From NCBI RefSeq assembly GCF_026340565.1, contig NZ_JAPEPB010000001.1, positions 1,426,001-1,490,000 of the forward strand: a stretch of 64,000 nt of DNA, written 5' to 3'. The DNA comes from Kitasatospora sp. NBC_01287. Lineage in GTDB: Bacteria; Actinomycetota; Actinomycetes; Streptomycetales; Streptomycetaceae. Below the pieces are notes generated by a model. That model was given only the letters and a program-made list of their open reading frames with translations, was not told the origin of the DNA and ran no database searches. Each line of letters begins with the position of its first letter. Position 1 is the stretch's first letter. Both the position numbers and the translations under genes were made by a program. Below, piece after piece: positions 35,270-43,805 of this stretch.

Positions 35270-37288
35270 ATGGCGCTCTGGGACAACCTGGACGAGACGA
35301 CCTTCGACGTGGTCAGGAACGCCAGGGGGCAGTACTCGATCTGGCCGGCCGGCCGGCCCCACCCGCCGGGCTGGGCCGCGGCCGGGTTCTCCGGGACGCG
35401 GCCGAGTTGCCTGGCGGAGATCGACCGGATCTGGGCCCCGGGCCCACCCGCCGCCGGCGTGGCCGCCCGGCCCGGTGAACTGCCGGACGGCGCGGCGCTG
35501 GCGGGACCGAGCCGCGAGCTGCCGGACACCTCGATCATGGCGCTGATCAGGGCCCGGGAGCTGCCGGAGGGTCGACTCGCCGTACGATACGGCGCAGAGC
35601 GCCTGACCCGGGGCGAACTGCTGGACACCTCGGCACTCTGGGCCCGGGCCCTCGCCGACGCGGGCTGCGGCCGCGAGGTCCCGGTGGCGATCCTGCTGCC
35701 GCGCGGGCCGGAGGCCCTGGTCGCGATTCTCGCCGTGCTGGAGGCCGGCGGCGCGTACGTCGCGCTCGCCTGCGACCAGCCGGTGGAGCGCATCCGAGCG
35801 GTGCTGGACGACTGCGGCGCACACATCGCGGTCGCCACCGAGGAACTCGCCCCCGAACTGGCCGGACCCGGCCGGACGCTGCTGACCGTCGCCGAGCTGG
35901 CCGAGCGGGGAGCGGCCTCGACCACGGTGCCCCGGCCCGCCTCGGGGGAGGATCTCGCCTTCGTCTTCTACACCTCCGGCACCACCGGCGAACCCAAGGG
36001 TGTCGAGGGCACCCACGCCCAGCTGGTCAACTACGCCCTCTGGTGCGGCAGGGCGTTCGCCCACCGGAGGGAGGAGAGCACCTTCCTCAGCGGGGCGTTG
36101 TACTTCCTCGGCTCGCTCACCACGATCTTCACACCGCTGTTGGAGGGCTGGCCGATCACCGTGGCACCCGACGGCGCGACCACCGACGAGCTGCTCGCGG
36201 TCGCCGCGAGCACCGAGGGCGGTCTGCTCAAGCTGACCCCGACGCACATCCGGATGATGATGGCCAGAGGAGTCCCGGAGACCGGCCTGGCTCGTCAACT
36301 CATGATCGGCAGTGAGCCGTTGGTCTTCACCGAGGAGATCAGCCAGTGGCTGGCCGCCGACCCCGAGCGGGTGCTGGTGAACCACTACGGGCTGACCGAG
36401 ACACACGGCTGCTTCTGCCACTGGCTGGGCGGCGACGAGCGGATCGGCGGCCGGGTGCCGATCGGCACGCCGATCGACAACGTCGAGGCCTACGTCGTGG
36501 GCCGCGACGGCGAGCTCCTCGGCGTCGACGAGATCGGTGAACTCCTGGTCGGTGGGCCATCGTTGGGGCGTGGCTACCGGAACCGTCCGGCGCTGACGGC
36601 CGAGCGCTGGCTCCCGCACCCCTGGGGTGCCGAGGGCGCCAGGCTGCTGCGAACCGGTGACCTGGCCAGGGTGGACGCCGACGGTGTCGTCACCGTGCTG
36701 GGCCGCGCCGACCGGCAGGTCAAGGTGCGCGGACACCGGGTGGAACCGGCCGCCGTGGAGGAGGCGCTGCGAAGCCTGCCGAACGTCAAGGAGGCCCTGG
36801 TGCTGCCACGCCAGGAGGAGGGCCGGACCACCCTGGCGGCGTACCTGCTGCACGCTCCCGGCGCCGGGATCGACCTGGTGGCGACCAGGACGGCGCTGGA
36901 GCGGCTCTTTCCCCCGCAGTGGATTCCGGGCCGGATGGCGGCGGCCACCGAGTTCCCGGTGAACGCCAACGGCAAGGTCGACACCCGGGCGCTGCCCGAG
37001 GCGCTGCCGATCGTCCCGCCCACGCCGGCCGGCCCCGGGGCGGGCCGCTGGAGCCGGCTGGACCGGCTCGTCGCGGACGCGTTCTGCGACATCCTGCGGA
37101 TCGACTCGATCGGGCTCGGCGACGGCTTCCACGACCTCGGCGGTGACTCCCTGACGGCCGTGCAGGTCGCCGCCAGGATCGGCCGGGAGCTGGGCCGGGA
37201 CGTCCCGGCCCCGTCCGCCGACGCCACCACCGTCCGGGCCTATGCGGAACTGGTCGCCGCCGGCGCTGCCCCAGGGCAGGCGCGGTGA
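35270..37288 (+). CDS. MbtH-adenylation-PCP fusion (NRPS protein)
   Basis: This 672-residue NRPS protein has three parts. Residues 1-~58 are an MbtH-like domain (MALWDNLDETTFDVVRNARG, then QYSIWPAGRPHPPGWAAAGF). Residues ~90-560 are an adenylation domain with VFYTSGTTGEPKGV (A3), NHYGLTETH (A5), LLRTGDLARVDADGV (A7), GRADRQVKVRGHRVE (A8) and NANGKVDTR (A10 Lys). The C-terminus is a PCP with Ser627 in DLGGDSLTAVQV. In the A4 region (LYFLGSLTTIFTPLL) the usual Asp that binds the alpha-amino group appears replaced, so the substrate may not be a standard alpha-amino acid. Fused MbtH is uncommon but known. It is coupled to the reductase gene by a GTGA overlap. Confidence 0.9.
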   Translation: MALWDNLDETTFDVVRNARGQYSIWPAGRPHPPGWAAAGFSGTRPSCLAEIDRIWAPGPPAAGVAARPGELPDGAALAGPSRELPDTSIMALIRARELPEGRLAVRYGAERLTRGELLDTSALWARALADAGCGREVPVAILLPRGPEALVAILAVLEAGGAYVALACDQPVERIRAVLDDCGAHIAVATEELAPELAGPGRTLLTVAELAERGAASTTVPRPASGEDLAFVFYTSGTTGEPKGVEGTHAQLVNYALWCGRAFAHRREESTFLSGALYFLGSLTTIFTPLLEGWPITVAPDGATTDELLAVAASTEGGLLKLTPTHIRMMMARGVPETGLARQLMIGSEPLVFTEEISQWLAADPERVLVNHYGLTETHGCFCHWLGGDERIGGRVPIGTPIDNVEAYVVGRDGELLGVDEIGELLVGGPSLGRGYRNRPALTAERWLPHPWGAEGARLLRTGDLARVDADGVVTVLGRADRQVKVRGHRVEPAAVEEALRSLPNVKEALVLPRQEEGRTTLAAYLLHAPGAGIDLVATRTALERLFPPQWIPGRMAAATEFPVNANGKVDTRALPEALPIVPPTPAGPGAGRWSRLDRLVADAFCDILRIDSIGLGDGFHDLGGDSLTAVQVAARIGRELGRDVPAPSADATTVRAYAELVAAGAAPGQAR

Positions 37289-38313
37289 CCGTCCTGCTGA
37301 CCGGGGCCACCGGCTTCCTCGGTGCGGCTCTTGCGAATCGCCTGCTCACCCGCGGCCACACGCTGCGCTGCGTCGTCCGGGGAGCCACCGACGAGGAGCG
37401 GCGGGCGAAACTGCACGCCGCGCTGCCGGACGCGGACCAGCGCCGGCTGGAGGTGGTGGCGGGGGATCTCGCGGCGCGGGACCTCGGTCGGTCGGCGGCG
37501 GAGCTGGCCGCCCTGGGCCAGGGCGTCACCCACGTGGTGCACTGCGGCGCGCGGGTGAACATGACTCTGCCCTACACCGCGCTGCACCGGACCAACGTCG
37601 GCGCCACCGAGACCCTGTTGAGCCTCGCGGAGACGGCCTCGGCCGCGTTCTGCTACGTGGGCAGCCTGGCGGCGGTCGCCCGGACGGTGACCGGTGAGCC
37701 GTTCGAGCTGATCGATCCGGTGTCCGGCGGCTACGGCCAGTCCAAGTGGGCGGCGGATCGGCTGGTCAGCGTGGCGCACCAGGAAGGCCGGGTCCGGGCG
37801 GTGATCCTGCGGCCGGGCCGGGCGACCGCGGACTCCCGTACGGCGCTGGGGAATCCGGACGACCTGCTGGAGCAGGTGCTCCGGCTCTGCCTGCGGCTCG
37901 GCGTCGCTCCGGCCCTGGAGACCGGGGTCCGGCTCAGCCCGGTCGACTGGATGGCGGAGCTGGCCGTCCTGCTGGCCGAACGGGCGCCCGCCCAGGGCCG
38001 GGCCTATCACCTGGTCCGCGCCGAATCGCTCCGCTGGGGCGAGGTGCTGGACGTGCTGCGCGAGGTCAGGCCGGAGCTGGCGCGACTCCCCTACCCGAGC
38101 TGGCGTGAGCTGGTGACCGAGGCCGGCCGGACGGACCCGGGGACGGCGCGGCTGGCCACCTCACTGCCACCGCAACCGCTGGTCTTCGACGGTCACCCCG
38201 CCAACCGCCCGACCAACGCCCGCCGCACGTTGACCGACGCCCATCCCGAACCTCCCGCCGCGGAGATGCTGTTGAGGGCCTCGGTGGCGGTCTGGGAGCG
38301 GGACCGGCCATGA
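37285..38313 (+). CDS. Thioester reductase-like NAD(P)H-dependent SDR
   Basis: This 342-residue extended SDR resembles NRPS terminal reductase domains. The cofactor motif is TGATGFLGAALANRLL, followed by VVRGATDEERRAKL, YVGSLAAV (catalytic Ser) and the YGQSKW catalytic Tyr/Lys. It is a free version of the R domain that reduces a PCP thioester to an aldehyde or alcohol. The four-base overlap with the adenylation-PCP gene supports direct action on that carrier. It predicts an aldehyde, alcohol or imine in the product. Confidence 0.88.
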   Translation: MTVLLTGATGFLGAALANRLLTRGHTLRCVVRGATDEERRAKLHAALPDADQRRLEVVAGDLAARDLGRSAAELAALGQGVTHVVHCGARVNMTLPYTALHRTNVGATETLLSLAETASAAFCYVGSLAAVARTVTGEPFELIDPVSGGYGQSKWAADRLVSVAHQEGRVRAVILRPGRATADSRTALGNPDDLLEQVLRLCLRLGVAPALETGVRLSPVDWMAELAVLLAERAPAQGRAYHLVRAESLRWGEVLDVLREVRPELARLPYPSWRELVTEAGRTDPGTARLATSLPPQPLVFDGHPANRPTNARRTLTDAHPEPPAAEMLLRASVAVWERDRP

Positions 38314-39386
38314 CCGCGCGTCTCCTGCCCCTGCACGAGGAGCACACCGCGCTCGGCGCCCGGATGGTCGAGAGCGACGGCTGGCTGCTGCCCCTGGAGT
38401 TCACCGGCGCGTTCCAGGAGTACCGGGCCCACCGCAGCCGCAGCGTGCTCTGGGACGCCTCCGACCTCGGCTCGATCCTGGTCTCCGGGCCCGGCGCCTT
38501 CGAGGCCCTCCAGCGCACCTTCACCAACGACCTGCGCCGGATACGGCCGGGCCGGAGCCAGTACACCTTCCTGCTGGCGGCGGCCGACGCCGGTGTGGTG
38601 GACGACCTGATGGTCTGGTGGGTGGCGGAGGACCGGTTCGTGCTGACGCCGAGCCGCCCGGATCCGGTGCTCCGGGCCCTTCGGGCCACCGCGGGGCCGG
38701 CGCCGGCCTGCACCGTCGAGGACGTCTCCGGGGCCCGGGTGCTGCTCGCGCTCCAGGGAGCCGAGGCAGTGGCCCGGTTGGCGCCGATCGTCCCGGAGGC
38801 CGCCGCCATGCCGCTGTTCGGCGTGCGCGAGGTCGAGGTCGAGGACGGGTGGGGGTTGATCGCCACCACCGGCTTCGGCCGTCGGCTCGGCTTCGAGCTC
38901 GACCTCCCGATCGCCGCCGCCCGCGCCGTGCACCGCCGTCTGATCGACGCGGGTGTGGTCCCGGCGGGTCTCGCCATGCGCGAGACACACCGCCTGGAGT
39001 CCGGGACGCCCCGGCACGGTTACGAGCTGGGCCCCTCGATCGATCCGCTGGAGGCGGGCTGCGCCCGCGCGGTCGCCTTGGACACCGAGTTCGTCGGCCG
39101 TGCGGCCCTGCTGGCCAGGCGGGCCGACGGCCCGACCAGGATGCTGCGCTCGGTGGTCCTGGACAGTCGCCAAGCACCCTCCACAGGGAGCGAGTTGATC
39201 CACAACGGCGCGCAGGTGGGCCGGATCACCAGCGGGAACTACTCGTTCCGGCTGCACCGCGGGCTGGGCCTCGCGTTCGTGAGCCCGGAGGTGCCCGTGG
39301 GCAGCACGGTCTGCGTCCGGACCGCGCGCGGGGAGGTGGGCGGCACGGTCGGTGTCGTCCCCGTCGAGTGGGAGGGCGTTCGGTGA
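38310..39386 (+). CDS. GcvT-like (aminomethyltransferase-fold) protein
   Basis: This 358-residue protein has the glycine-cleavage T-protein/folate-binding fold: SVLWDASDLGSILVSGPGAFE, TNDLRRIRPGRSQYTFLLAA, GVVDDLMVWWVAEDRF and GLAMRETHRLESGTPRHGYELG. The family binds tetrahydrofolate and moves one-carbon units or demethylates. The rest of a glycine cleavage system is absent, so it probably serves the cluster, for instance by adding or removing a folate-linked carbon on an amine. It overlaps genes on both sides (ATGA and GTGA). Confidence 0.85.
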   Translation: MTARLLPLHEEHTALGARMVESDGWLLPLEFTGAFQEYRAHRSRSVLWDASDLGSILVSGPGAFEALQRTFTNDLRRIRPGRSQYTFLLAAADAGVVDDLMVWWVAEDRFVLTPSRPDPVLRALRATAGPAPACTVEDVSGARVLLALQGAEAVARLAPIVPEAAAMPLFGVREVEVEDGWGLIATTGFGRRLGFELDLPIAAARAVHRRLIDAGVVPAGLAMRETHRLESGTPRHGYELGPSIDPLEAGCARAVALDTEFVGRAALLARRADGPTRMLRSVVLDSRQAPSTGSELIHNGAQVGRITSGNYSFRLHRGLGLAFVSPEVPVGSTVCVRTARGEVGGTVGVVPVEWEGVR

Positions 39387-40642
39387 CACCGCAGGAGGCA
39401 GGGATCAGTGCTGTCGAGATCTTCGATCCGATGAGCCCCCGGGTGCTGGCGGACCCGTACCGGGCCTATCGGGCGCTCCGCGACCACCATCCGGTGGCTC
39501 ATCTGGAGCCGCTGGACCTGTGGGCGGTCAGTCGGTACGCCGACGTCCGGGAGGTGCTGGCCGAACCCGCGGCCTTCTCCGCCGCACTGGCCTTCGGCCG
39601 GGACGCGTCGATCACGGACCGCCGGAGCGAGCCCCGGCGGCAGCTGAACCTACGGTTCTCCGGTGACTTCGGCGGCGTCGTCTCCTCCACCGACGGAGTG
39701 GTGCACGCCAGGCTGCGCCGGATGGTGGCCGGGCTGCTGAGCAAGCCCCGGCTGGACGCCGTGGAACGGTCGGTCGGCGAGCACGTCGAGCGGATCGCGG
39801 CCGGGCTCCGGGCGGCGGGCGACGGTTTCGACCTGGTCGGCGACCTGGCCGGTCCGGTGGCCGCGCGGGCCATCGCCCAGGTGATGGGGCTCGATCAGGA
39901 GATGACCGAGGTCCTGCTCCGCTGGGTCGACCTGACCGCGCGTGCGCTCGACCCCGGTGACCCGCTCAGCACGGTCGAGGCCGCGCCCCGGGTGATGCTG
40001 GCCAACCTGGGCTGCGTCCGGGCCGTCGCGGCCTTCCTGCGGACCGGGACCCGCCACCTCCCGGACCAGCCGCCGAACGGGCTGATGGAGGCGTGGCGGG
40101 CTGCCGACGGCCCGGCCGGCCGGGAGGAGGTGATCCTCTCCGTGCTCCAGCTCTTCCAAGCCGGTTACGAGACCATCGTCTCGGCGGTCTGCTCCACCCT
40201 GGCCGTCTTCGTGGTCGACCGGCCCCTGCCCGATCCGGCCCGGCCGGAGGAGCTCGAACTGCTGATCGGCGAGGGCATCCGGCTCGGCTCCCCGGTCCGA
40301 GCCACGGTGCGGACGGTGGTCGGGGCCCGGCAGGTGGGCGGGGTCTCCGTCCCCGACGGCGCGATGCTGATGCTCCTGCTCGGCTCGGCCAACCGCGACG
40401 AGCGGGTCTTCCCTGATCCCGACCGACCGGCCGTCGGCCGGGCCCCGCACCTGGCCTTCGGCGGCGGTCCGCACCGCTGCCTGGGCAGATATCTCGCGCA
40501 CGCCGAACTGTCCTGCATCCTAAGAGTGTTGACCGAACAGGTGAACCACCTCCGATCCGCTGGAACCGCCCGGATCAGCGCCAACATCCTCAAGGCGGGC
40601 CACGCCTCACTGCCGGTCCAGGCAGAGTGGCGGCGACCATGA
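39383..40642 (+). CDS. Cytochrome P450
   Basis: This 419-residue bacterial P450 has an I-helix with LFQAGYETIVSAV (Gly-Tyr-Glu-Thr in place of AGxxT), the ExxR motif at Glu297-Arg300 and the haem-binding loop FGGGPHRCLGRYL with Cys366. Electrons probably come from the ferredoxin at 28826. It is the last intact gene of the rightward operon. The GTG start overlaps the GcvT-like stop. A reading frame starts in an ATGA overlap at its end but soon degenerates. Confidence 0.93.
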   Translation: MTPQEAGISAVEIFDPMSPRVLADPYRAYRALRDHHPVAHLEPLDLWAVSRYADVREVLAEPAAFSAALAFGRDASITDRRSEPRRQLNLRFSGDFGGVVSSTDGVVHARLRRMVAGLLSKPRLDAVERSVGEHVERIAAGLRAAGDGFDLVGDLAGPVAARAIAQVMGLDQEMTEVLLRWVDLTARALDPGDPLSTVEAAPRVMLANLGCVRAVAAFLRTGTRHLPDQPPNGLMEAWRAADGPAGREEVILSVLQLFQAGYETIVSAVCSTLAVFVVDRPLPDPARPEELELLIGEGIRLGSPVRATVRTVVGARQVGGVSVPDGAMLMLLLGSANRDERVFPDPDRPAVGRAPHLAFGGGPHRCLGRYLAHAELSCILRVLTEQVNHLRSAGTARISANILKAGHASLPVQAEWRRP

Positions 40643-40771
40643 CCGCTACCTCGCCCTCCCTGCCGCTGCGCCGCCTTCGGCGACCTTCACCGGACCAGCA
40701 CGCCGCACCATGCGTACGAAGTCCCGGCTCAGAGTACGAAGTCCCAGCTCAGCACACCCTCCCCGGTGGCT
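40639..40771 (+). pseudogene. Possible truncated start of a further cluster gene
   Basis: An ATG overlaps the P450 stop (ATGA), as between the other cluster genes, and opens MTATSPSLPLRRLRRPSPDQ. Coding character is lost within ~25 codons, at the 20-bp tandem repeat. I read this as the 5' stub of a gene removed at the cluster edge, but chance cannot be excluded. Confidence 0.3.
40714..40753. repeat. 20-bp tandem direct repeat at the cluster boundary
   Basis: GTACGAAGTCCCGGCTCAGA is followed at once by GTACGAAGTCCCAGCTCAGC (18 of 20 identical). Reading leftward, the second copy encodes the end of a frame, ATGEGVLSWDFVL and stop, that looks protein-like. The repeat lies between the P450 and the broken pirin gene and may mark a recombination scar. 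Confidence 0.7.
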
Positions 40772-41017
40772 TCAAGGTCCCAGGTGCGGGTGCGGGGGCA
40801 CCTGCGTGTCGGGCTCGTCGGCGATGTCGTCGGGGCCGTAGTGGTCGACGAAGCACCAGGCGCCGACCATCCGCCGTCCCAGGTTCGGCAGCGACCGCCG
40901 CACCACCGTGCTGCCGCCGAGCCGCACGGTGCGCCCGGTCAGCAGATCGCGGACCGGGCCACCGCTCGCGCCGCCGCCGCACCGGGTCTCGGCGGGCTTG
41001 AGATCAAGGTTGCTCAT
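40772..41017 (-). pseudogene. Truncated pirin gene
   Basis: The first ~76 residues match the N-terminus of pirin-family cupins: VRRSLPNLGRRMVGAWCFVD, then HYGPDD and VPPHPH, which carries the metal-binding histidines. After HPH the frame runs LGP and stops, whereas pirins are near 300 residues. A frame-shifted protein-like tail (DLEATGEGVLSWDFVL) follows, so the break joins unrelated or shifted DNA. The start has no good ribosome binding site. A MITE-like element lies ten bases upstream. Confidence 0.85.
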
Positions 41018-41026
41018 CGGCCCACG

Positions 41027-41100
41027 CTAGGCCGTGCCTGACCCCGCCGGGCGCCCAACGCCGCGGGCCTGTCCAACGCGAATTGTCAGACACGGCCTAG
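41027..41100. mobile_element. 74-bp MITE-like inverted repeat bounded by CTAG
   Basis: CTAGGCCGTGCCTGAC (41027-41042) and GTCAGACACGGCCTAG (41085-41100) are inverted copies with one mismatch, separated by 42 bases. CTAG at both ends fits the target preference of several IS5-type elements. There is no transposase, so if mobile it would be a non-autonomous remnant. A transcription terminator is an alternative reading, but the loop is long. Confidence 0.55.
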
Positions 41101-41182
41101 CGGCCCGGCAGGCACCGAGCCGCTGCTGACACGACCTCAGGCCGCCGGCCGCCGGCCCCCGTCAACACGTCGACCACGGGTG

Positions 41183-41956
41183 TCAGTACCGCTGTCCCGG
41201 AACCGGCACCGCCACCACCGGCACCGGCACTTCCGCCCCCGTCGACACCTCGGCCCCGCCGACCCCCGTGCCGGCCAGCCGATCGGCCAGCGAGCGCCGG
41301 TCCCCGGCCAGGGCGGGGAGCGCGTTGACCCAGAACACCACCACCGCGACGCCCCAGAGCACCACCGCCAGCAGGAACGCCCCACCGGCCAACGCGCAGC
41401 ACGCCAGCGCGACGCAGCCGATGTCCGCCAGCGCCGTCACAGCACCGCGGATCGCGGCCTGACCGCGCCGCAGCCGGAGGGGCCCGTCGGTCGGCCCCGG
41501 GCTGGTGCCAGGGCCGAACCCGTGCACCCGCAGGCCGAGCAGCGCCTTGCCGAGGGTGCGCCCGGTCAGTGCCAGCGTCCCGAACTGGTAGAGGAAGGTG
41601 AGCAGGGCCAGCGCCACGCAGGCCTGCTGGACGTCCGAGAGCGCCGAGTGCCAGAGCGACAGACCGAGCCCCTCGCCCGCGCCGAGATAGTCCCCTCGCG
41701 ACTTGAGCAACTGCCAGGCGCTCTCGCCGGCCAGCCCGGGGACGTTGACCAGCATCGCCCCGATCCGGTGGAAGGTCAGGACGCCGAGCAGCACCGCCGC
41801 CCCGAGCACCAGCGCGAAGTCGACCAGCCAGGCCAGCCCGCGCCGGACCACCCCGGCCCGGATCGGCTGACCAGGCAGGGGCAGCGGACCAGGCGCCCCC
41901 GGCGGGATCGACGAGGTCAGCGGACCAGGCGCCCCCGGCGGGGTCAGTGGGCGCAC
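41183..41956 (-). CDS. RDD family membrane protein
   Basis: This 257-residue protein has a Pro/Gly-rich N-terminus and then an RDD domain: [20 protein letters not shown] (helix 1 with Arg and Asp), [25 protein letters not shown] (helix 2) and a third and fourth helix. It ends with [11 protein letters not shown] and a variable tail. Its function is unknown; some RDD proteins are ion antiporters. The GTG start lies within the end of rpe, overlapping it by 13 bases, so the two are co-transcribed. Confidence 0.82.
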   Translation of the reverse strand: MRPLTPPGAPGPLTSSIPPGAPGPLPLPGQPIRAGVVRRGLAWLVDFALVLGAAVLLGVLTFHRIGAMLVNVPGLAGESAWQLLKSRGDYLGAGEGLGLSLWHSALSDVQQACVALALLTFLYQFGTLALTGRTLGKALLGLRVHGFGPGTSPGPTDGPLRLRRGQAAIRGAVTALADIGCVALACCALAGGAFLLAVVLWGVAVVVFWVNALPALAGDRRSLADRLAGTGVGGAEVSTGAEVPVPVVAVPVPGQRY

Positions 41957-42627
41957 GCCCACCCCGCCCCGCTGGTGGCCGCCTCGGCCTGGGCCCGCAG
42001 CGAGCGGACGGCCTGCGCCGGATCGGCGGCCCCGTAGACCGCGGAACCGGCGACGAAGACGTCCGCGCCCGCCTCGGCGCAGCGCTCGATGGTGGCGGCG
42101 GAGACCCCGCCGTCCACCTGGAGCCACAGCTCCAGGCCGTGCTTGGCGATCAGCTGCCGGGTGCGGCGGATCTTGGGCAGCATGATGTCCAGGAACGCCT
42201 GGCCGCCGAAGCCGGGCTCGACCGTCATGATCAGCAGCATGTCCAGCTCGGGGAGCAGGTCCTCGTAGGGCTCGATCGGCGTGGCCGGCCTGAGCGCCAT
42301 CGAGGCACGGGCACCCTTGGCGCGGATCTCGCGGGCGAGCCGGACCGGCGCGGCGGCGGCTTCCACGTGGAAGGTCACCGAGCCGGCGCCCGCCTCGACG
42401 TACTGCGGCGCCCAGCGGTCGGGCTGCTCGATCATCAGGTGGCAGTCGAGCGGGGTGTCGGTGGCCCGGGCGAGTGACTCCACCACCGGCACGCCGAGGG
42501 TGAGGTTGGGCACGAAGTGGTTGTCCATCACATCGACGTGCAGCCAGTCGGCGCCGCGCACGGCCTCGGCCTCCTGGGCCAGGCGGGCGAAGTCCGCGGA
42601 CAGGATGCTGGGGTTGATCTGCGCCAT
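41944..42627 (-). CDS. rpe: Ribulose-phosphate 3-epimerase
   Basis: This 227-residue TIM-barrel enzyme interconverts ribulose-5-phosphate and xylulose-5-phosphate in the pentose phosphate pathway. It shows [13 protein letters not shown], the metal/catalytic segments [16 protein letters not shown] and [22 protein letters not shown], and [13 protein letters not shown] with the second catalytic Asp. Length and motifs are standard. It marks the return to core chromosome after the biosynthetic cluster. Confidence 0.96.
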   Translation of the reverse strand: MAQINPSILSADFARLAQEAEAVRGADWLHVDVMDNHFVPNLTLGVPVVESLARATDTPLDCHLMIEQPDRWAPQYVEAGAGSVTFHVEAAAAPVRLAREIRAKGARASMALRPATPIEPYEDLLPELDMLLIMTVEPGFGGQAFLDIMLPKIRRTRQLIAKHGLELWLQVDGGVSAATIERCAEAGADVFVAGSAVYGAADPAQAVRSLRAQAEAATSGAGWACAH

Positions 42628-42703
42628 TTCCGAGAACCTTCACCACTCGTCGGGCCGGCCACCGGGGCGGTCGCCGGGGCCCATCATCCCCTGCGGCGCA
42701 GGC

Positions 42704-43669
42704 TCAGGCCCTGACCGGGGTCCGGTCGAGGACGATCACGTCGTAACGCTCCTGGACGGGCGCGCCGGGATCGAGCCCGGGCGACGGCTCGGCACCGCCC
42801 GACGCCCCGCCCGCCACCTCACGCGACGCCTCGCCCGACACCTCGCCCGAGGCCGCCTGGAGCGCCGCGTCCAGCCGGGCCAGCCCCGCCTCGAACTCCG
42901 CCTCGCTCAGCGCGAGGAACTTCGACTGCGCCCGCCCGACCACCTGCTCGCGCCACTCGCGCAGATCGGCGGCGACCGGCTGGGCGAACGCGTGCACCCG
43001 GTGCACGGTGAAGCCGGCCGGGGTGAAGTCGGCGAGGATCTCGGCCTCGCTGGGGAAGCGCTCGGCGTCGGTCTCCAGCAGCCGCGGCCAGAAGTGGTAC
43101 ACCAGCGCGTCCAACCGCTCGCGCACGGTGGTGCGGATCACCAGCCGCCCGCCGGGTCGCAGCGCCCGGGCCAGCTCGCGCGCGGCCAGCGGCCGGTCGG
43201 GCAGGTGGTGCACCACTCGGGAGAGCAGCGCCAGGTCGTAGCTCCCGTCCGGCACCGGCAGCGCCTCGGCCGGACCGGCCAGGTACCGCACCCGGGGGTG
43301 CGGGTTGTGCAGCTCGGCCTCGGCCAGCATCGGCGCGGACGGCTCGACCCCGGTCACCCGGGCCGCCGGCCGCGCCTGCGCCAGCGCCGCGCAGAACATC
43401 CCGGTACCGGAGCCGACCTCCAGCACCGCGAGCCCATCCGCCGCACCGCCGCCGAACTCGCCGGCGTCGCCCGCGCTGTCACCACCCGCCGACCACTCAG
43501 GCGCGCTGCCGACGATCAGCTCCGCCCAGGCCCGCATCGAGGCCGCCGGCAGCTCGTTGCCGCGCTGGTAGGCCGCCGCCAGGCGCGGGTCCTCGTGAGC
43601 GGCGCCAGCCGCACCGCCCGCACCCGTCGCACCACTTGCACCACTTGCACCACTCGTCGCACCCGACAT
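42704..43669 (-). CDS. SAM-dependent methyltransferase (class I)
   Basis: This 321-residue protein has the SAM-binding motif LAVLEVGSGTGMFCAAL, then VTGVEPSAPML, YDLALLSRVVHHL and LRPGGRLVIRT. The first 25 residues are a Gly/Ala/Ser repeat, coded by GCACCACTT-like repeats, and a Gly/Ser/Glu-rich insert lies near the C-terminus. Substrate unknown. GGAGGGGAG lies before the ATG at 43669. Confidence 0.87.
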   Translation of the reverse strand: MSGATSGASGASGATGAGGAAGAAHEDPRLAAAYQRGNELPAASMRAWAELIVGSAPEWSAGGDSAGDAGEFGGGAADGLAVLEVGSGTGMFCAALAQARPAARVTGVEPSAPMLAEAELHNPHPRVRYLAGPAEALPVPDGSYDLALLSRVVHHLPDRPLAARELARALRPGGRLVIRTTVRERLDALVYHFWPRLLETDAERFPSEAEILADFTPAGFTVHRVHAFAQPVAADLREWREQVVGRAQSKFLALSEAEFEAGLARLDAALQAASGEVSGEASREVAGGASGGAEPSPGLDPGAPVQERYDVIVLDRTPVRA

Positions 43670-43805
43670 CGGCTGCTCCCCTCCCCCTTGGACCGGCCCG
43701 CACACGTGCCACAGCACCTGCCACCGCACCGAGGCGCACCGGAGATTCGCTAGATTGAGGACGCGTCGTCCAGGAACTGCCGCTGCGCCCTCCGGAGCTG
43801 ACCTT

